Source of the DNA: Saccharibacillus nicotianae
GTDB lineage: Bacteria > Bacillota > Bacilli > Paenibacillales > Paenibacillaceae
Length of the DNA: 64,000 bases
Assembly: GCF_042681745.1 (NCBI RefSeq)
Contig: NZ_JBHUGF010000010.1
Span: forward strand, 1,860,001-1,924,000
Direction of reading: 5' to 3'
Shown: positions 8,913 to 17,659 of the stretch, in pieces
Layout of the letters: each line of letters starts with the position of its first letter
How positions within the stretch are numbered: position 1 is the stretch's first letter
Program-made: the position numbers and the translations under genes
Notes under the pieces: generated by a model
What the model was told of the DNA's origin: nothing
Database searches by the model: none
Seen by the model: only the letters and a program-made list of their open reading frames with translations

Positions 8913-8952
8913 ATTAGCGTCTGTGCCAGTACATTGGTATAGACGCTTTTTG
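8913..8952. terminator. Hairpin terminator, near-identical to a segment inside the next gene
   Basis: AGCGTCT and AGACGCT pair around an inner GCCA/TGGT stem, followed by TTTTTG. It lies between the LCP gene and the convergent tetR gene. A 40-bp copy with 36 identities sits at 9086-9125 inside the tetR coding sequence. Confidence 0.75.
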
Positions 8953-8985
8953 ATTTGTGTTTCGTATCTCTTATAGATCTAAAAT

Positions 8986-9570
8986 TTAATCCTCTAACAA
9001 AGACAAAATGCCTGTAATCGAATGTTGGATAAAAGAACGTTCCGGTCGTGACTTCAACATCACTGTAAGTCCTATTAACGATACAATTAGCGTCTGTGCC
9101 AGTGACTTGGTATGGACGCTTTTTGGTAGTTGTCCTGCTTGTACTCCCTGCTCTAAGCGCTCTTGAAAAATAACAGTCAAATACATCTGATGTTCGCGTG
9201 TTACAATTTCAATCTTTTCATCATGGGTTGCTAGTTCTACCATCGTATTAATACAAAAACATCCTCTGCTAGGATTCTCTCGATACCCGTCCTCAGCGAT
9301 CTGTTCAAAAAAAGCACGAAATGCCTTTTGTACCGATACATCACTTTGCAATTGCTGACGAACCGATCCTGCATGCCATTGATTGTATTTGCGCAAAGAA
9401 GCTTCAAACAGCTCTCGTTTATCACCGAAAGCAGCATACAGACTAGGACGCTGTATTCCCATTTCTGTCGTCAAATCAGTCAAAGAGGTCGCTTCAAATC
9501 CATTTGCCCAAAATAATTGCATAGCCGCATCCAAAGCTTGTTCTTCATTAAATTCACGCTTGCGCACCAT
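8986..9570 (-). CDS. TetR/AcrR family repressor of the adjacent MFS gene
   Basis: This 194-residue regulator has an N-terminal helix-turn-helix (ALDAAMQLFWANGFEATSLTDLTTEMGIQRPSLYAAFGDKRELFEASL). The ligand domain contains RGCFCINTMVELA, whose cysteines are seen in AcrR members that sense electrophiles or drugs. ATG 9570 is preferred (AAGGGA nine bases upstream) over the GTG and TTG just before it. It is divergent from an MFS transporter, and two matching operator palindromes lie between them, so it probably represses both genes. A 40-bp stretch near its 3' end duplicates the neighbouring terminator. Confidence 0.85.
   Translation of the reverse strand: MVRKREFNEEQALDAAMQLFWANGFEATSLTDLTTEMGIQRPSLYAAFGDKRELFEASLRKYNQWHAGSVRQQLQSDVSVQKAFRAFFEQIAEDGYRENPSRGCFCINTMVELATHDEKIEIVTREHQMYLTVIFQERLEQGVQAGQLPKSVHTKSLAQTLIVSLIGLTVMLKSRPERSFIQHSITGILSLLED
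9086..9125. repeat. Coding copy of the 40-bp terminator-like element
   Basis: It is identical to 8913-8952 at 36 of 40 positions, including ATTAGCGTCTGTGCCAGT and GACGCTTTTTG. Here it encodes part of the TetR ligand domain (PKSVHTKSLAQTL on the minus strand). The peptide fits the family, so the coding copy is probably the older one. Confidence 0.8.
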
Positions 9571-9589
9571 CACCAACCATCCCTTCTTT

Positions 9590-9607
9590 TTGTACCATTC
9601 AGTATAT
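9590..9607. promoter_or_regulatory. TetR operator 1
   Basis: TTGTACCATTCAGTATAT lies 20 bp upstream of the tetR start. It resembles the second site at 9701-9718, with TACC and GGTA/AGTA half-sites typical of AcrR-type operators. Confidence 0.6.
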
Positions 9608-9700
9608 TATTATTTTATAGATGATCTTTTCTATTGTCAAAGTGAATTTATTTCTATTGACAATCCATTTGCAGAAAGGTTATATTGCTTGCGAATCATT

Positions 9701-9719
9701 TTGTACCAATCGGTATAAT
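9701..9719. promoter_or_regulatory. TetR operator 2 overlapping the MFS promoter -10
   Basis: TTGTACCAATCGGTATAA is an imperfect palindrome (TTGTACC / GGTATAA). Its right end forms the TATAAT -10 hexamer (9714-9719) of the MFS gene, so a bound repressor would occlude RNA polymerase. Confidence 0.65.
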
Positions 9720-9746
9720 AAATACAGAATAAAGGATGATCTATCT

Positions 9747-10949
9747 ATGAAGCAACAAAGTATACATAGCCCATTTTCTCGTTCTATCGCTTTTTTATTT
9801 GCAGTGTCTTGTGGATTGGCTGTCGCTAATATTTATTATGCGCAACCACTGTTAGACTCGTTAGCTCTAACATTTGGTATTACTCATTCAATGATTGGGA
9901 TCGTGATCACTGTAACTCAAATTTGTTATGCACTAGGATTGTTTTTGCTTGTTCCTCTGGGTGATCTGATACCACGAAGATCGTTAATTATCGGGCAAAT
10001 GGCATTGTCGGTGATTGCACTTGTGATTGTAGGATTGTCTCCAACGGTATACATCTTGTTCGGAGGATTAGCTATTGTTGGAGGGTTGGCTGTAGTCACT
10101 CAGACACTGGTTGCTTATGCTTCTTCTCTTGCTAAACCTATAGAGCGTGGACAGATTGTAGGTATTGTTACCAGCGGGATTGTGATTGGCATTTTATTTG
10201 CGCGTTCCCTTGCAGGATGGTTGACTGATCTAGCAGGTTGGAGGTCTGTCTATCTGGTGTCTGCTTTTCTTATGAGCGGTATGACTATGATCTTGTTCAA
10301 AATATTGCCGATTGACTCTCAAGTGAAATCTTCGTTATCTTATACACAATTACTTTTTTCTATGCTGAAATTGTATAAGCAACAACGCCTGTTACAAATA
10401 CGTGGCGTCTTAGCGATGTTAATCTTTATCGCATTTAGTATATTATGGACTGCGATCGTATTGCCTTTACGTGACCCTCCATTTTCACTTACACATACAG
10501 CGATTGGTGCATTTGGATTAGCAGGTATTGCTGGTACACTTGGAGCAGTTCGAGCAGGTAAATTAGCAGATCAAGGAAAAGCACAATGGACAACAGGCAT
10601 AGCGCTTGTATTGTTACTGTTATCATGGATACCTTTGTCTTGGATAGGATACTCCTTATATTGGTTAATCTTAGGGATTATATTATTGGATCTAGCAGTA
10701 CAAGCTGTTCATGTGACCAATCAAAGTATGCTATTCACTATTTTGCCTGAAGCACGTGGTCGCTTAACCGCCAGTTATATGATTTTTTATTCTATCGGTA
10801 GTGCTATTGGTTCGATGGCTTCAACGATAATGTATAGTTATGGGGGTTGGAGCGGTGTATGTTATCTTGGTGGTGGAGTCAGTGTGATCGCTTTATTATT
10901 CTGGTGGTTAACACTAAAAAATCCGGCTAACCACAAGTCCTTGTTTTGA
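9747..10949 (+). CDS. Major facilitator superfamily drug/sugar efflux transporter
   Basis: This 400-residue protein has twelve predicted membrane helices. It belongs to the drug:proton antiporter type of MFS, with N-terminal signature CGLAVANIYYAQPLLDSLA, motif A GDLIPRRSLI and GWRSVYLVSA after helix 6. ATG 9747, eight bases after AAAGGATG, is the start; the upstream extension of the open frame covers the promoter and is not coding. It is controlled by the divergent TetR. The substrate cannot be told; such pairs commonly export a toxic compound that is also the inducer. Confidence 0.85.
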   Translation: MKQQSIHSPFSRSIAFLFAVSCGLAVANIYYAQPLLDSLALTFGITHSMIGIVITVTQICYALGLFLLVPLGDLIPRRSLIIGQMALSVIALVIVGLSPTVYILFGGLAIVGGLAVVTQTLVAYASSLAKPIERGQIVGIVTSGIVIGILFARSLAGWLTDLAGWRSVYLVSAFLMSGMTMILFKILPIDSQVKSSLSYTQLLFSMLKLYKQQRLLQIRGVLAMLIFIAFSILWTAIVLPLRDPPFSLTHTAIGAFGLAGIAGTLGAVRAGKLADQGKAQWTTGIALVLLLLSWIPLSWIGYSLYWLILGIILLDLAVQAVHVTNQSMLFTILPEARGRLTASYMIFYSIGSAIGSMASTIMYSYGGWSGVCYLGGGVSVIALLFWWLTLKNPANHKSLF

Positions 10950-11035
10950 CCTGTGATGAACCGGATAGCAGTGATTATTTTTGCTTCATTTATTTATAAA
11001 TCGTGTTGGGTATGCAGTAGAAATCAGAGTGTTGA

Positions 11036-11794
11036 TTATAATATCTGTGGAGATGTTTTTTGGTTATTCATATTTTGAAATATTTCATCTAATTCTGCTC
11101 GTGAAGCCAGACGAGATTTCTCAGAACTACCATAGCCCACTTCTACTTCACCTGCTTCCATTCGTTGCATAATACTATCTGCAAATTCGTCTACAGGCAC
11201 ACCCCAATCATGTAAGCCTACACCACCGAGATCGGTATTTACCCCTGGTGGTATAATCTCAACCACATCGATCGGTGAACCTAATAATTGTTGACGCAAT
11301 GATAAAGTAAACGAATGTAATCCTGCTTTGGTAGCGCAGTAGATCGGTGCAGATGCTTTGGGCGAGAACGAAAGCCCTGAAGTAACATTGATAATAGCCG
11401 CATGACTTTGTTGACGAAGATGAGGTAAAAATAACGTCGTCAAATGGATCGGCGCATCCAGATTGATTGCTAGCTCTTGACGATGAGCCGACCAACTAAT
11501 TTGCGTATCTTGCATCGAGAAATTACGCTGTATACCTGCATTATTCATAATCATATTTACTTTCGGGAACTCGGTTAATACACGATCTGCTAAGCCAACA
11601 CGATGAGCTTCTTCAGCAATATCGGTGACGATCGTATGTAATGCTGGATATTGTTTTTGTACATCTTCCAACCATTCTTGGCGTCTACCGCAGATAATAA
11701 CAGTATTACCGAGTGCCATAAATCGTTTTGCAAAAGCCAAGCCAATTCCTGAAGCTCCGCCTGTAATAAGTATCGTATTTCCTGACATTTTCAT
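11036..11794 (-). CDS. Short-chain dehydrogenase/reductase (DltE-like SDR)
   Basis: This 252-residue classical SDR has the cofactor motif TGGASGIG, NNAG (MNNAGIQRN) and the catalytic Ser plus YCATK (NVTSGLSFSPKASAPIYCATKAG). It has a DltE-like extension with PPGVNTDLGG. The start at ATG 11794 follows GGAGGGGT; the longer open frame upstream is unlikely to be translated. It stands alone and converges with the MFS gene. The substrate is unknown. Confidence 0.88.
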   Translation of the reverse strand: MKMSGNTILITGGASGIGLAFAKRFMALGNTVIICGRRQEWLEDVQKQYPALHTIVTDIAEEAHRVGLADRVLTEFPKVNMIMNNAGIQRNFSMQDTQISWSAHRQELAINLDAPIHLTTLFLPHLRQQSHAAIINVTSGLSFSPKASAPIYCATKAGLHSFTLSLRQQLLGSPIDVVEIIPPGVNTDLGGVGLHDWGVPVDEFADSIMQRMEAGEVEVGYGSSEKSRLASRAELDEIFQNMNNQKTSPQIL

Positions 11795-12017
11795 GGTTAT
11801 ACCCCTCCATCTATTTATAAAAATAGGACTTCTATTCATATACCCATTTTTACACAAACGATAGCTTATCTTGGGTAAAACCATTTGAAAATAAGCTATT
11901 TTAAGATGAAATGATATCGCCAAATACTTATCTTTTATCATTTAATATGCGTTTATTTTGGAGCCAAATTGATCTATTTATGACGGATGAAAGTTTATCA
12001 GTTTTCTTTTGCCACAT

Positions 12018-12057
12018 AAAAAAGTACTGACTACAAATGCTATAGTCAGTACTTTTT
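12018..12057 (-). terminator. lutABC terminator
   Basis: GTACTGACTA and TAGTCAGTAC form a perfect stem flanked by A and T runs, just after the lutC stop. Confidence 0.85.
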
Positions 12058-12085
12058 GTATAGAACTATATTCATTAACTGTTGA

Positions 12086-12919
12086 CTAATCGATAGAATC
12101 AATCAGCAATGTATACACAATACCCGGCCCATGTACACCGATCGTTAATTCATTTTCAATATCCGAAGAACGGCTAGGCCCTGAAATAAAATGGATACCG
12201 GCGGGTAGATTCTCTCTACCCTTCGTATCCCAGGGTAGTAGTAATTCGCCTAAGCGTGTATGCAGATGCTTGATTGGAAGTAAGATTATACATACAGTGG
12301 GTAATAGACTTACTGATCTACCTTGTAATTCAGAAGATGTAACCATAACTGTACCTGTATAAGCGGCGGCTCCGTCTGCTACGACGATCCCCATATCGGC
12401 TTCGGCGGCTCTTGCTTTCCAGGCTTCTTCTGTATTGCTATTCCACGCTGATATCTGTACATCCGGTAATCGTTGTTCCAGTGTTAATGCTTCTGTTAGC
12501 GGTAATTGCTGGCGAACAATATAACGTGCTTTGAGCAAACGGCTTTGATCTGCAATGAAAGCGCCTGCTTCTTCTAACGTCTGCATCCGTAGTACATTGC
12601 CACCTACTTCAGTAAAATGCTTGGTGAATTTTTCGATTTTTTCAGCTTCATCCCAATTGAAATCGTGCCAGGTATCCGGTGCGCCACGAAAAGGATGTTG
12701 AGGTGCTTTTTGCATACGTGGACGCTGTAGACGATCTGCAATATGATTCATAGACGTCTGCTGTTGGGCTTTGGACTTTTGCTGTAATTCATAAAGCCAG
12801 TCTGCTTGTGATGAAGGTGCTGGTTCATGATCTGGCGTAAGATGAGAACTTTCAGGATTCGGTACTGCGGGTGGCTTGGCAGAAAAAGACTGAGTATGAG
12901 ATGTATCTTTATTATTCAT
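12086..12919 (-). CDS. lutC: Lactate utilization protein LutC
   Basis: This is the third subunit of the LutABC L-lactate oxidation complex (LUD domain family). The C-terminal region carries DMGIVVADGAAAYTGTVMV, LLPTVCIILLP and FISGPSRSSDIENELTIGVHGPG, which are family hallmarks. The first 70 residues are a low-complexity, proline/glutamine-rich extension (SHTQSFSAKPPAVPNPESSH) that makes it longer than Bacillus LutC (277 against about 240 residues). The start at ATG 12919 follows AGGAGGAG and lies inside the lutB stop region (8-bp overlap). Confidence 0.92.
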   Translation of the reverse strand: MNNKDTSHTQSFSAKPPAVPNPESSHLTPDHEPAPSSQADWLYELQQKSKAQQQTSMNHIADRLQRPRMQKAPQHPFRGAPDTWHDFNWDEAEKIEKFTKHFTEVGGNVLRMQTLEEAGAFIADQSRLLKARYIVRQQLPLTEALTLEQRLPDVQISAWNSNTEEAWKARAAEADMGIVVADGAAAYTGTVMVTSSELQGRSVSLLPTVCIILLPIKHLHTRLGELLLPWDTKGRENLPAGIHFISGPSRSSDIENELTIGVHGPGIVYTLLIDSID

Positions 12920-14447
12920 GTGATACTCCTCCTGTTCGGCTTGTATGCTTGCCATTTTGCCGATCTACAAGTACCTGTTCCATCCGCTTCTGAACAGCAG
13001 GGTCTATCGCTGTCGGTTGAGCAGTAGTCTCAGCAGACAGTTCTTTCCATTGATCGCGGAAAGAATGATCTGCTAATGTTGGTGCTACTCTGTACGTATT
13101 CCATCCTTTTAAAGGGCCTAATTTGAGTGTAATGCCTTTGTTATGCACTAACGGTTTTTGGGCAATTTTACCAAGTCTCATAGCAAGTGCGAATCGCTTA
13201 GAATTTGCCATAAGTGTTGCAAATCCTTTCATACCTAGCGCTTCAAGCTTGTCGCCATGACCACGTTCCACTTTGCGTCGTCGTAACGAGACTAGCATAT
13301 CATGAAGTGGAATTTTGACCGGACAAGCTTCATAACAAGCTCCACATAGACTAGATGCACTGGCAATATCATCCCACTCGGCAACATTTTTGTTAAGCGC
13401 AGGCGTTAAGACTGCGCCTATCGGCCCGCTATAGGTTCCTCCGTAAGAATGACCACCGATCTGACGATAGACCGGACACACATTCAGACAAGCACCACAA
13501 CGGATACAATTCAGCAATTCTTGAAATTCTGGATCACCTAGTTGCTGAGAGCGACCATTGTCTACAATAATAATATGCATTTCTTCCGGGCCATCCGCAT
13601 CTGCTGTCCGCTTGGGTCCATTAATACCAGACATATACATTGTTAAACGTTGTCCTGTAGCCGAACGAGGAAGAAGTGTAGCCATCACTTCAAGATCCGC
13701 CCATGAAGGGACAATCCGCTCCATTCCCATCAATGTAATTTGCGTCTTAGGAACCGTCGTCACCATCCGAGCATTGCCTTCATTTTCAAACAACACCATT
13801 GAACCGGTCTCTGCAATCGCAAAGTTACATCCGGTCATTCCGATATCAGCTTCTAAAAATTTTTGCCGTAATTTGCGCCGTACATAACCTGCTAGAATCG
13901 TAGTATCCGGTTCTAACGTTTCTCCAGCATCTTCAGATAATAATTCTGCAATCTGATAACGATTTTTGTGAATAGCGGGAATTACAATATGAGAAGGGCC
14001 TTCACCTGCTAATTGGATAATGTACTCGCCTAGATCACTTTCAATCGCTTCGATCCCGGATAATTCGAGTGCGCGGTTAATATGCACTTCTTCCGAAACC
14101 ATCGATTTGGATTTGATCACAGACTGCGCTTCTTTATGCTTTGCAATGGTCATGACAATGTCTGTCGCTTCGACTGCATTATCTGCAAAATGGACATGGA
14201 CTCCATTGCTACGAGCATTTTCAACAAACAGATTTAGATAATAATCGAGATGAGCAATCGTATGCAAGCGAATCTGCCGACCACGTTCACGCCATTCTTC
14301 CCAATTCCCATGTTCGGTAGATGCTACTTTTTTGCCACTACGTAGACGATCGGTTGTAAAACGAACTGCATTGCGCAGAAAATCATCATTTAGAGCGATA
14401 TCTGCCCGTTCTTTCACTGTGCCACGTGTAGAAGATGCTGGATTCAT
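12912..14447 (-). CDS. lutB: Lactate utilization iron-sulfur protein LutB
   Basis: This is the central subunit of LutABC, carrying two 4Fe-4S clusters that pass electrons from L-lactate. The 511-residue protein has an N-terminal LUD domain (ESDLGEYIIQLAGEGPSHIVIPAIH) and two ferredoxin motifs, CIRCGACLNVCPVY and CGACYEACPVKIP, in the last third. ATG 14447 overlaps the lutA stop by 4 bp, so the three genes are translationally coupled. Confidence 0.95.
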   Translation of the reverse strand: MNPASSTRGTVKERADIALNDDFLRNAVRFTTDRLRSGKKVASTEHGNWEEWRERGRQIRLHTIAHLDYYLNLFVENARSNGVHVHFADNAVEATDIVMTIAKHKEAQSVIKSKSMVSEEVHINRALELSGIEAIESDLGEYIIQLAGEGPSHIVIPAIHKNRYQIAELLSEDAGETLEPDTTILAGYVRRKLRQKFLEADIGMTGCNFAIAETGSMVLFENEGNARMVTTVPKTQITLMGMERIVPSWADLEVMATLLPRSATGQRLTMYMSGINGPKRTADADGPEEMHIIIVDNGRSQQLGDPEFQELLNCIRCGACLNVCPVYRQIGGHSYGGTYSGPIGAVLTPALNKNVAEWDDIASASSLCGACYEACPVKIPLHDMLVSLRRRKVERGHGDKLEALGMKGFATLMANSKRFALAMRLGKIAQKPLVHNKGITLKLGPLKGWNTYRVAPTLADHSFRDQWKELSAETTAQPTAIDPAVQKRMEQVLVDRQNGKHTSRTGGVSHE

Positions 14448-15172
14448 CGTATATTCACTCCTTCATATAGAAGTTCTGCGAGGTGCATCACTCGTACATG
14501 TTCACCACGATGTCTAAGATTACCCGCTATATTCATCAGACATGCCATATCGAGACCGACCAATACTTCAGCTTCTGTTTCTTTGATATGATCGACTTTT
14601 TCGGTAACCATTGCACCCGAGATATCTGCCATCTTCACAGCAAATGTACCTCCAAACCCACAGCAATCTTCTGCAAAAGGTAACGGTACTAACTCTAATC
14701 CTTGTACCTGATCTAACAGTGCAATCGGTTCGTCTTTGATACCAAGTAGCCGGCTACCATGACAGGACGGATGATATGTGACTTTGTGAGGAAATGCTGC
14801 TCCTATATCGGTAATCCCTAATACTTTGACTAGAAATTGAGTAAATTCATATGTTTTGCTTTCTAGCTCATGAGCTAATGCCAGATATTCTGGCTCGTCT
14901 TTGAATAATTCAGGATAATGATGGATCATATACGTACAAGAACCGGATGGAGATACGACAAAGTCACTAGATTCAAACGCTTTCAAAATCGTGCGCGCTG
15001 CTGTTCTTGTCTCATCCCAGTACCCACTATTGTAAGAAGGCTGACCACAACAAGTCTGCACGGAAGGAAAATCAAGCTGTATACCATGTGCAGCTAATAG
15101 ACGTACCATCGCTTCACCGACTTTGGGATAGATCGCATCACTCAGACAAGTAATAAATAATGATACTTTCAA
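14444..15172 (-). CDS. lutA: Lactate utilization protein LutA (CCG-domain iron-sulfur oxidoreductase)
   Basis: This 242-residue protein resembles GlcF and HdrB: it begins KVSLFITCLSDAIYPKVGEA and has two CCG cysteine domains (TCCGQPSYNSGY and EDCCGFGGTFAVK). It oxidises L-lactate to pyruvate with LutB and LutC. TTG 15172 is chosen because the family begins MKVSLF; an upstream GTG at 15184 overlaps the ribosome site. A hairpin lies about 30 bp upstream in the leader. The operon lies directly downstream of the rhamnose genes on the same strand. Confidence 0.92.
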   Translation of the reverse strand: MKVSLFITCLSDAIYPKVGEAMVRLLAAHGIQLDFPSVQTCCGQPSYNSGYWDETRTAARTILKAFESSDFVVSPSGSCTYMIHHYPELFKDEPEYLALAHELESKTYEFTQFLVKVLGITDIGAAFPHKVTYHPSCHGSRLLGIKDEPIALLDQVQGLELVPLPFAEDCCGFGGTFAVKMADISGAMVTEKVDHIKETEAEVLVGLDMACLMNIAGNLRHRGEHVRVMHLAELLYEGVNIR

Positions 15173-15200
15173 TCTGCACACCACTTTCCTCTATAAAATA

Positions 15201-15233
15201 AGATGACAGCCATATCCTCTACGACTGCCATCT
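15201..15233 (-). terminator. Hairpin in the rhaR-lutA gap (terminator or leader hairpin)
   Basis: Arms AGATGACAGCC and GACTGCCATCT pair with two mismatches, then TATTTTAT follows on the minus strand. It lies only 28 bp before the lutA start, so any lut promoter must be upstream of it. It would then act as an attenuator-like element, or simply limit read-through from rha. Confidence 0.5.
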
Positions 15234-15404
15234 GTTATTTACATATCTATGCGCTAGTGCTACCCATACTTGTATCCTGTTTTTATGCATGTTTTGGTTC
15301 ACATCAATGCTATATTTCGATATCCATAACGTTATCTTATGAGAGCGTAATACATCTCTACTGCCTCATTACAGGTTAGGTCTGTTTGTCTACTATCAGC
15401 TTCC

Positions 15405-16163
15405 TCAAACCACCGTAACATTGATCGATTGTTCTTTAAATTGGTCGACGACCGCTGGAGATAGTCGACGATCTGTGATCAATTCGTGTACTTCACTAAG
15501 ATCCATCACATGAGTAAATGCTTGTACACCGAACTTACTTGCATCCGCGAGCAAGATCACTTTATCCGCCATACCGACCATTTTCTGCTTGACTCGTCCT
15601 TGCATTTCATTAGACTCGCTAATCCCACGTTCAGCATGAATTCCTTTGCACGACAGAAATACTTTATCTACATAGTACGTATCTAGTGAACGCTCAGCTA
15701 ACGGCCCGACAAAAGATAATGAACGTGATAACAACAGACCACCTGTTGAGATCACATCAATCTTTTCTTTATTGCTAAGTTGAGTCGCCACACGAATGGA
15801 ATTGGTCAGTACGGTGAGTGGAATATCAGGTAGACTTTCCGCCATATACCATGCGGTTGTACTGGCATCCAGTATAATTCGATCTTGCGGCTGAATCAGC
15901 TTAATCGCTTCTTGCGCAATACGCCGTTTCTCTTCTGCATACGTAATCTCACGCTCTGAAAAAGGCGTCTCCGGTTGTTCATCTTTAACACTGACTGCGC
16001 CACCATGAGAGCGACGTAGTAATCCTTGACGTTCCAGACGATCCAGATCACGACGAATCGTTTCTTCAGTCACCTCACACTGCTCACTGAGTTCGGTTAC
16101 GCGCATACTTCCTTTTTCATTGACCAGTCTTACAATCATATCGTATCGTTCTGCCACCAACAT
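15405..16163 (-). CDS. rhaR: DeoR-family repressor of rhamnose utilisation
   Basis: This 252-residue DeoR/GlpR-type regulator has an N-terminal helix-turn-helix (MRVTELSEQCEVTEETIRRDLDRLERQGLLRRSHGGA). The C-terminal sugar-phosphate-sensing domain carries DASTTAWYMAESL, TGGLLLSRSLSFVGP and ADASKFG. ATG 16163 is used, ten bases after GGAG. It follows rhaB by 20 bp. In Bacillus subtilis the equivalent RhaR is induced by L-rhamnulose 1-phosphate, and position in the operon supports the same role. Confidence 0.88.
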   Translation of the reverse strand: MLVAERYDMIVRLVNEKGSMRVTELSEQCEVTEETIRRDLDRLERQGLLRRSHGGAVSVKDEQPETPFSEREITYAEEKRRIAQEAIKLIQPQDRIILDASTTAWYMAESLPDIPLTVLTNSIRVATQLSNKEKIDVISTGGLLLSRSLSFVGPLAERSLDTYYVDKVFLSCKGIHAERGISESNEMQGRVKQKMVGMADKVILLADASKFGVQAFTHVMDLSEVHELITDRRLSPAVVDQFKEQSINVTVV

Positions 16164-16183
16164 ATCAGCCACACTCCGTATCG

Positions 16184-17659
16184 TTATTGGGTAGACACTG
16201 TAATCAATCGCAGAAATTGCCCGTACGCTTCTTCCCAGGCCTGTACCTGCTCCGGTTCATAGATGTCGATAGGAAAAGAATTACGGATTACTGTTCTTGC
16301 TTCCTGCATGTCTTTGAATGTCCCCTGTGCTATCCATTGTACCGCTAAATTGCCAATTGCGCTTCCTTCAGCAGGCCCTGCCCATACCGGACGACCGATG
16401 GCATTCGATGACCACTGGCATAACAGTTTATTTTGGATACCGCCACCTACCATATGCAATCCTTCAAACGTGTTGCCTGATAATTGTTCGGTAAGTTCCA
16501 GCACATAGCGATATTTCAAAGCTAGACTTTCAAAAATACAACGGGTAATAGCTCCATACGTATCAGGTGGTTGCTGACCAGTCTGGCGACAATACTGACG
16601 AATCCGCGAACGCATATCGCCTGCATGAAGAAACAATACATCATCGGGATCGATAAGAGATGCAAACGCTGGAGCTTGCTGTGCATCATCAATCCATTGT
16701 TCAAATGAATAATGATGTCCTTCTCGCTCGGCTTCACGCTTCACTTCTTGGAAAATCCATAACCCCATAATATTTTTGAGAAGACGATACGTACCGTAAG
16801 CTCCGCCTTCATTCGTAAAATTCCATTGCATCGCTTGTTCTGTAATAACCGGTTCATTCACTTCGGTACCCATCAATGACCATGTACCACAGCTTAAATA
16901 AGCAAAATGCTTGGATACAGCAGGGACAGCGACCACAGCAGAAGCAGTATCATGTTCTGCTACAGCCGTCACAGGTATCGATGAGATGCCCAGATCAACC
17001 ATTAAAGAAGATCGCACACGCCCTGCCGCTGCTCCTGGTTGAACAGGTGTGCTGAACCATGAAGCCGGAATACCAATACTGGACAACAATTTGCGATCCC
17101 AATCCCCCTGCTTGGCGTTAAAAAGTTGGGTTGTGGTCGCATTTGTAAATTCGTTGATCATTTCGCCAGTTAAAAAATAACGCAATAAATCAGGAATCAT
17201 CAAAAAGCGCTCGGCTTCACTTAATAAAGGCGAATCACTCTGACGCAATGATGCTAATTGATAAATAGTATTAAAGGGAAGAAATTGAATCCCTGTTGTT
17301 TGGAAAATAGCACTTGGAGATAAATGCTCCTGTACTTTCTCCATCACTCCATGCGTATGCCAATCCCGATAATGATATGGATTGCCTAACAGTTCGCCAT
17401 GTCGCCCAATCAATCCATAATCAACAGCCCATGAATCGATCCCGATACTCTCAGGCAACATATGCTCTTGCTTGGCAATGATTAGTCCTTGCTGAATTTC
17501 ATGATATAGACGCAAAATATCCCAGTGTAGACGATCCCCTATTTTGACCGGTTCATTAGCAAAACGATGAATCTCTTGGGTCACGATCCGGTTATCGGTC
17601 AGTCTACCTATAATCGCTCGTCCACTGCCTGCTCCTAGATCATAAGCAAGAATACTCAC
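16184..17659 (-). CDS. rhaB: L-rhamnulokinase
   Basis: This FGGY-family kinase phosphorylates L-rhamnulose to L-rhamnulose 1-phosphate. The 491-residue protein begins LAYDLGAGSGRAIIGRL (phosphate-binding loop 1). It has the catalytic-Asp segment GIDSWAVDYGLIGRHGELL, then SCGTWSLMGTE, and the late signature MVGGGIQNKLLCQWSSNAIGRPVWAGPAEGSAIGN. GTG 17659 overlaps the rhaI stop (GTGA), so expression is coupled. Confidence 0.95.
   Translation of the reverse strand: MSILAYDLGAGSGRAIIGRLTDNRIVTQEIHRFANEPVKIGDRLHWDILRLYHEIQQGLIIAKQEHMLPESIGIDSWAVDYGLIGRHGELLGNPYHYRDWHTHGVMEKVQEHLSPSAIFQTTGIQFLPFNTIYQLASLRQSDSPLLSEAERFLMIPDLLRYFLTGEMINEFTNATTTQLFNAKQGDWDRKLLSSIGIPASWFSTPVQPGAAAGRVRSSLMVDLGISSIPVTAVAEHDTASAVVAVPAVSKHFAYLSCGTWSLMGTEVNEPVITEQAMQWNFTNEGGAYGTYRLLKNIMGLWIFQEVKREAEREGHHYSFEQWIDDAQQAPAFASLIDPDDVLFLHAGDMRSRIRQYCRQTGQQPPDTYGAITRCIFESLALKYRYVLELTEQLSGNTFEGLHMVGGGIQNKLLCQWSSNAIGRPVWAGPAEGSAIGNLAVQWIAQGTFKDMQEARTVIRNSFPIDIYEPEQVQAWEEAYGQFLRLITVSTQ

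Noticed and set aside
9621..9746. N-terminal extension of the MFS open frame
   Set aside because: It covers the promoter and a TetR operator; the ATG at 9747 has a proper ribosome site and the peptide upstream does not resemble an MFS N-terminus.
13558..13887. Plus-strand open frames inside lutB, rhaI, rhaEW, P450 and other minus-strand genes
   Set aside because: They are antisense shadows of well-supported genes, lack ribosome sites and give peptides without family resemblance.
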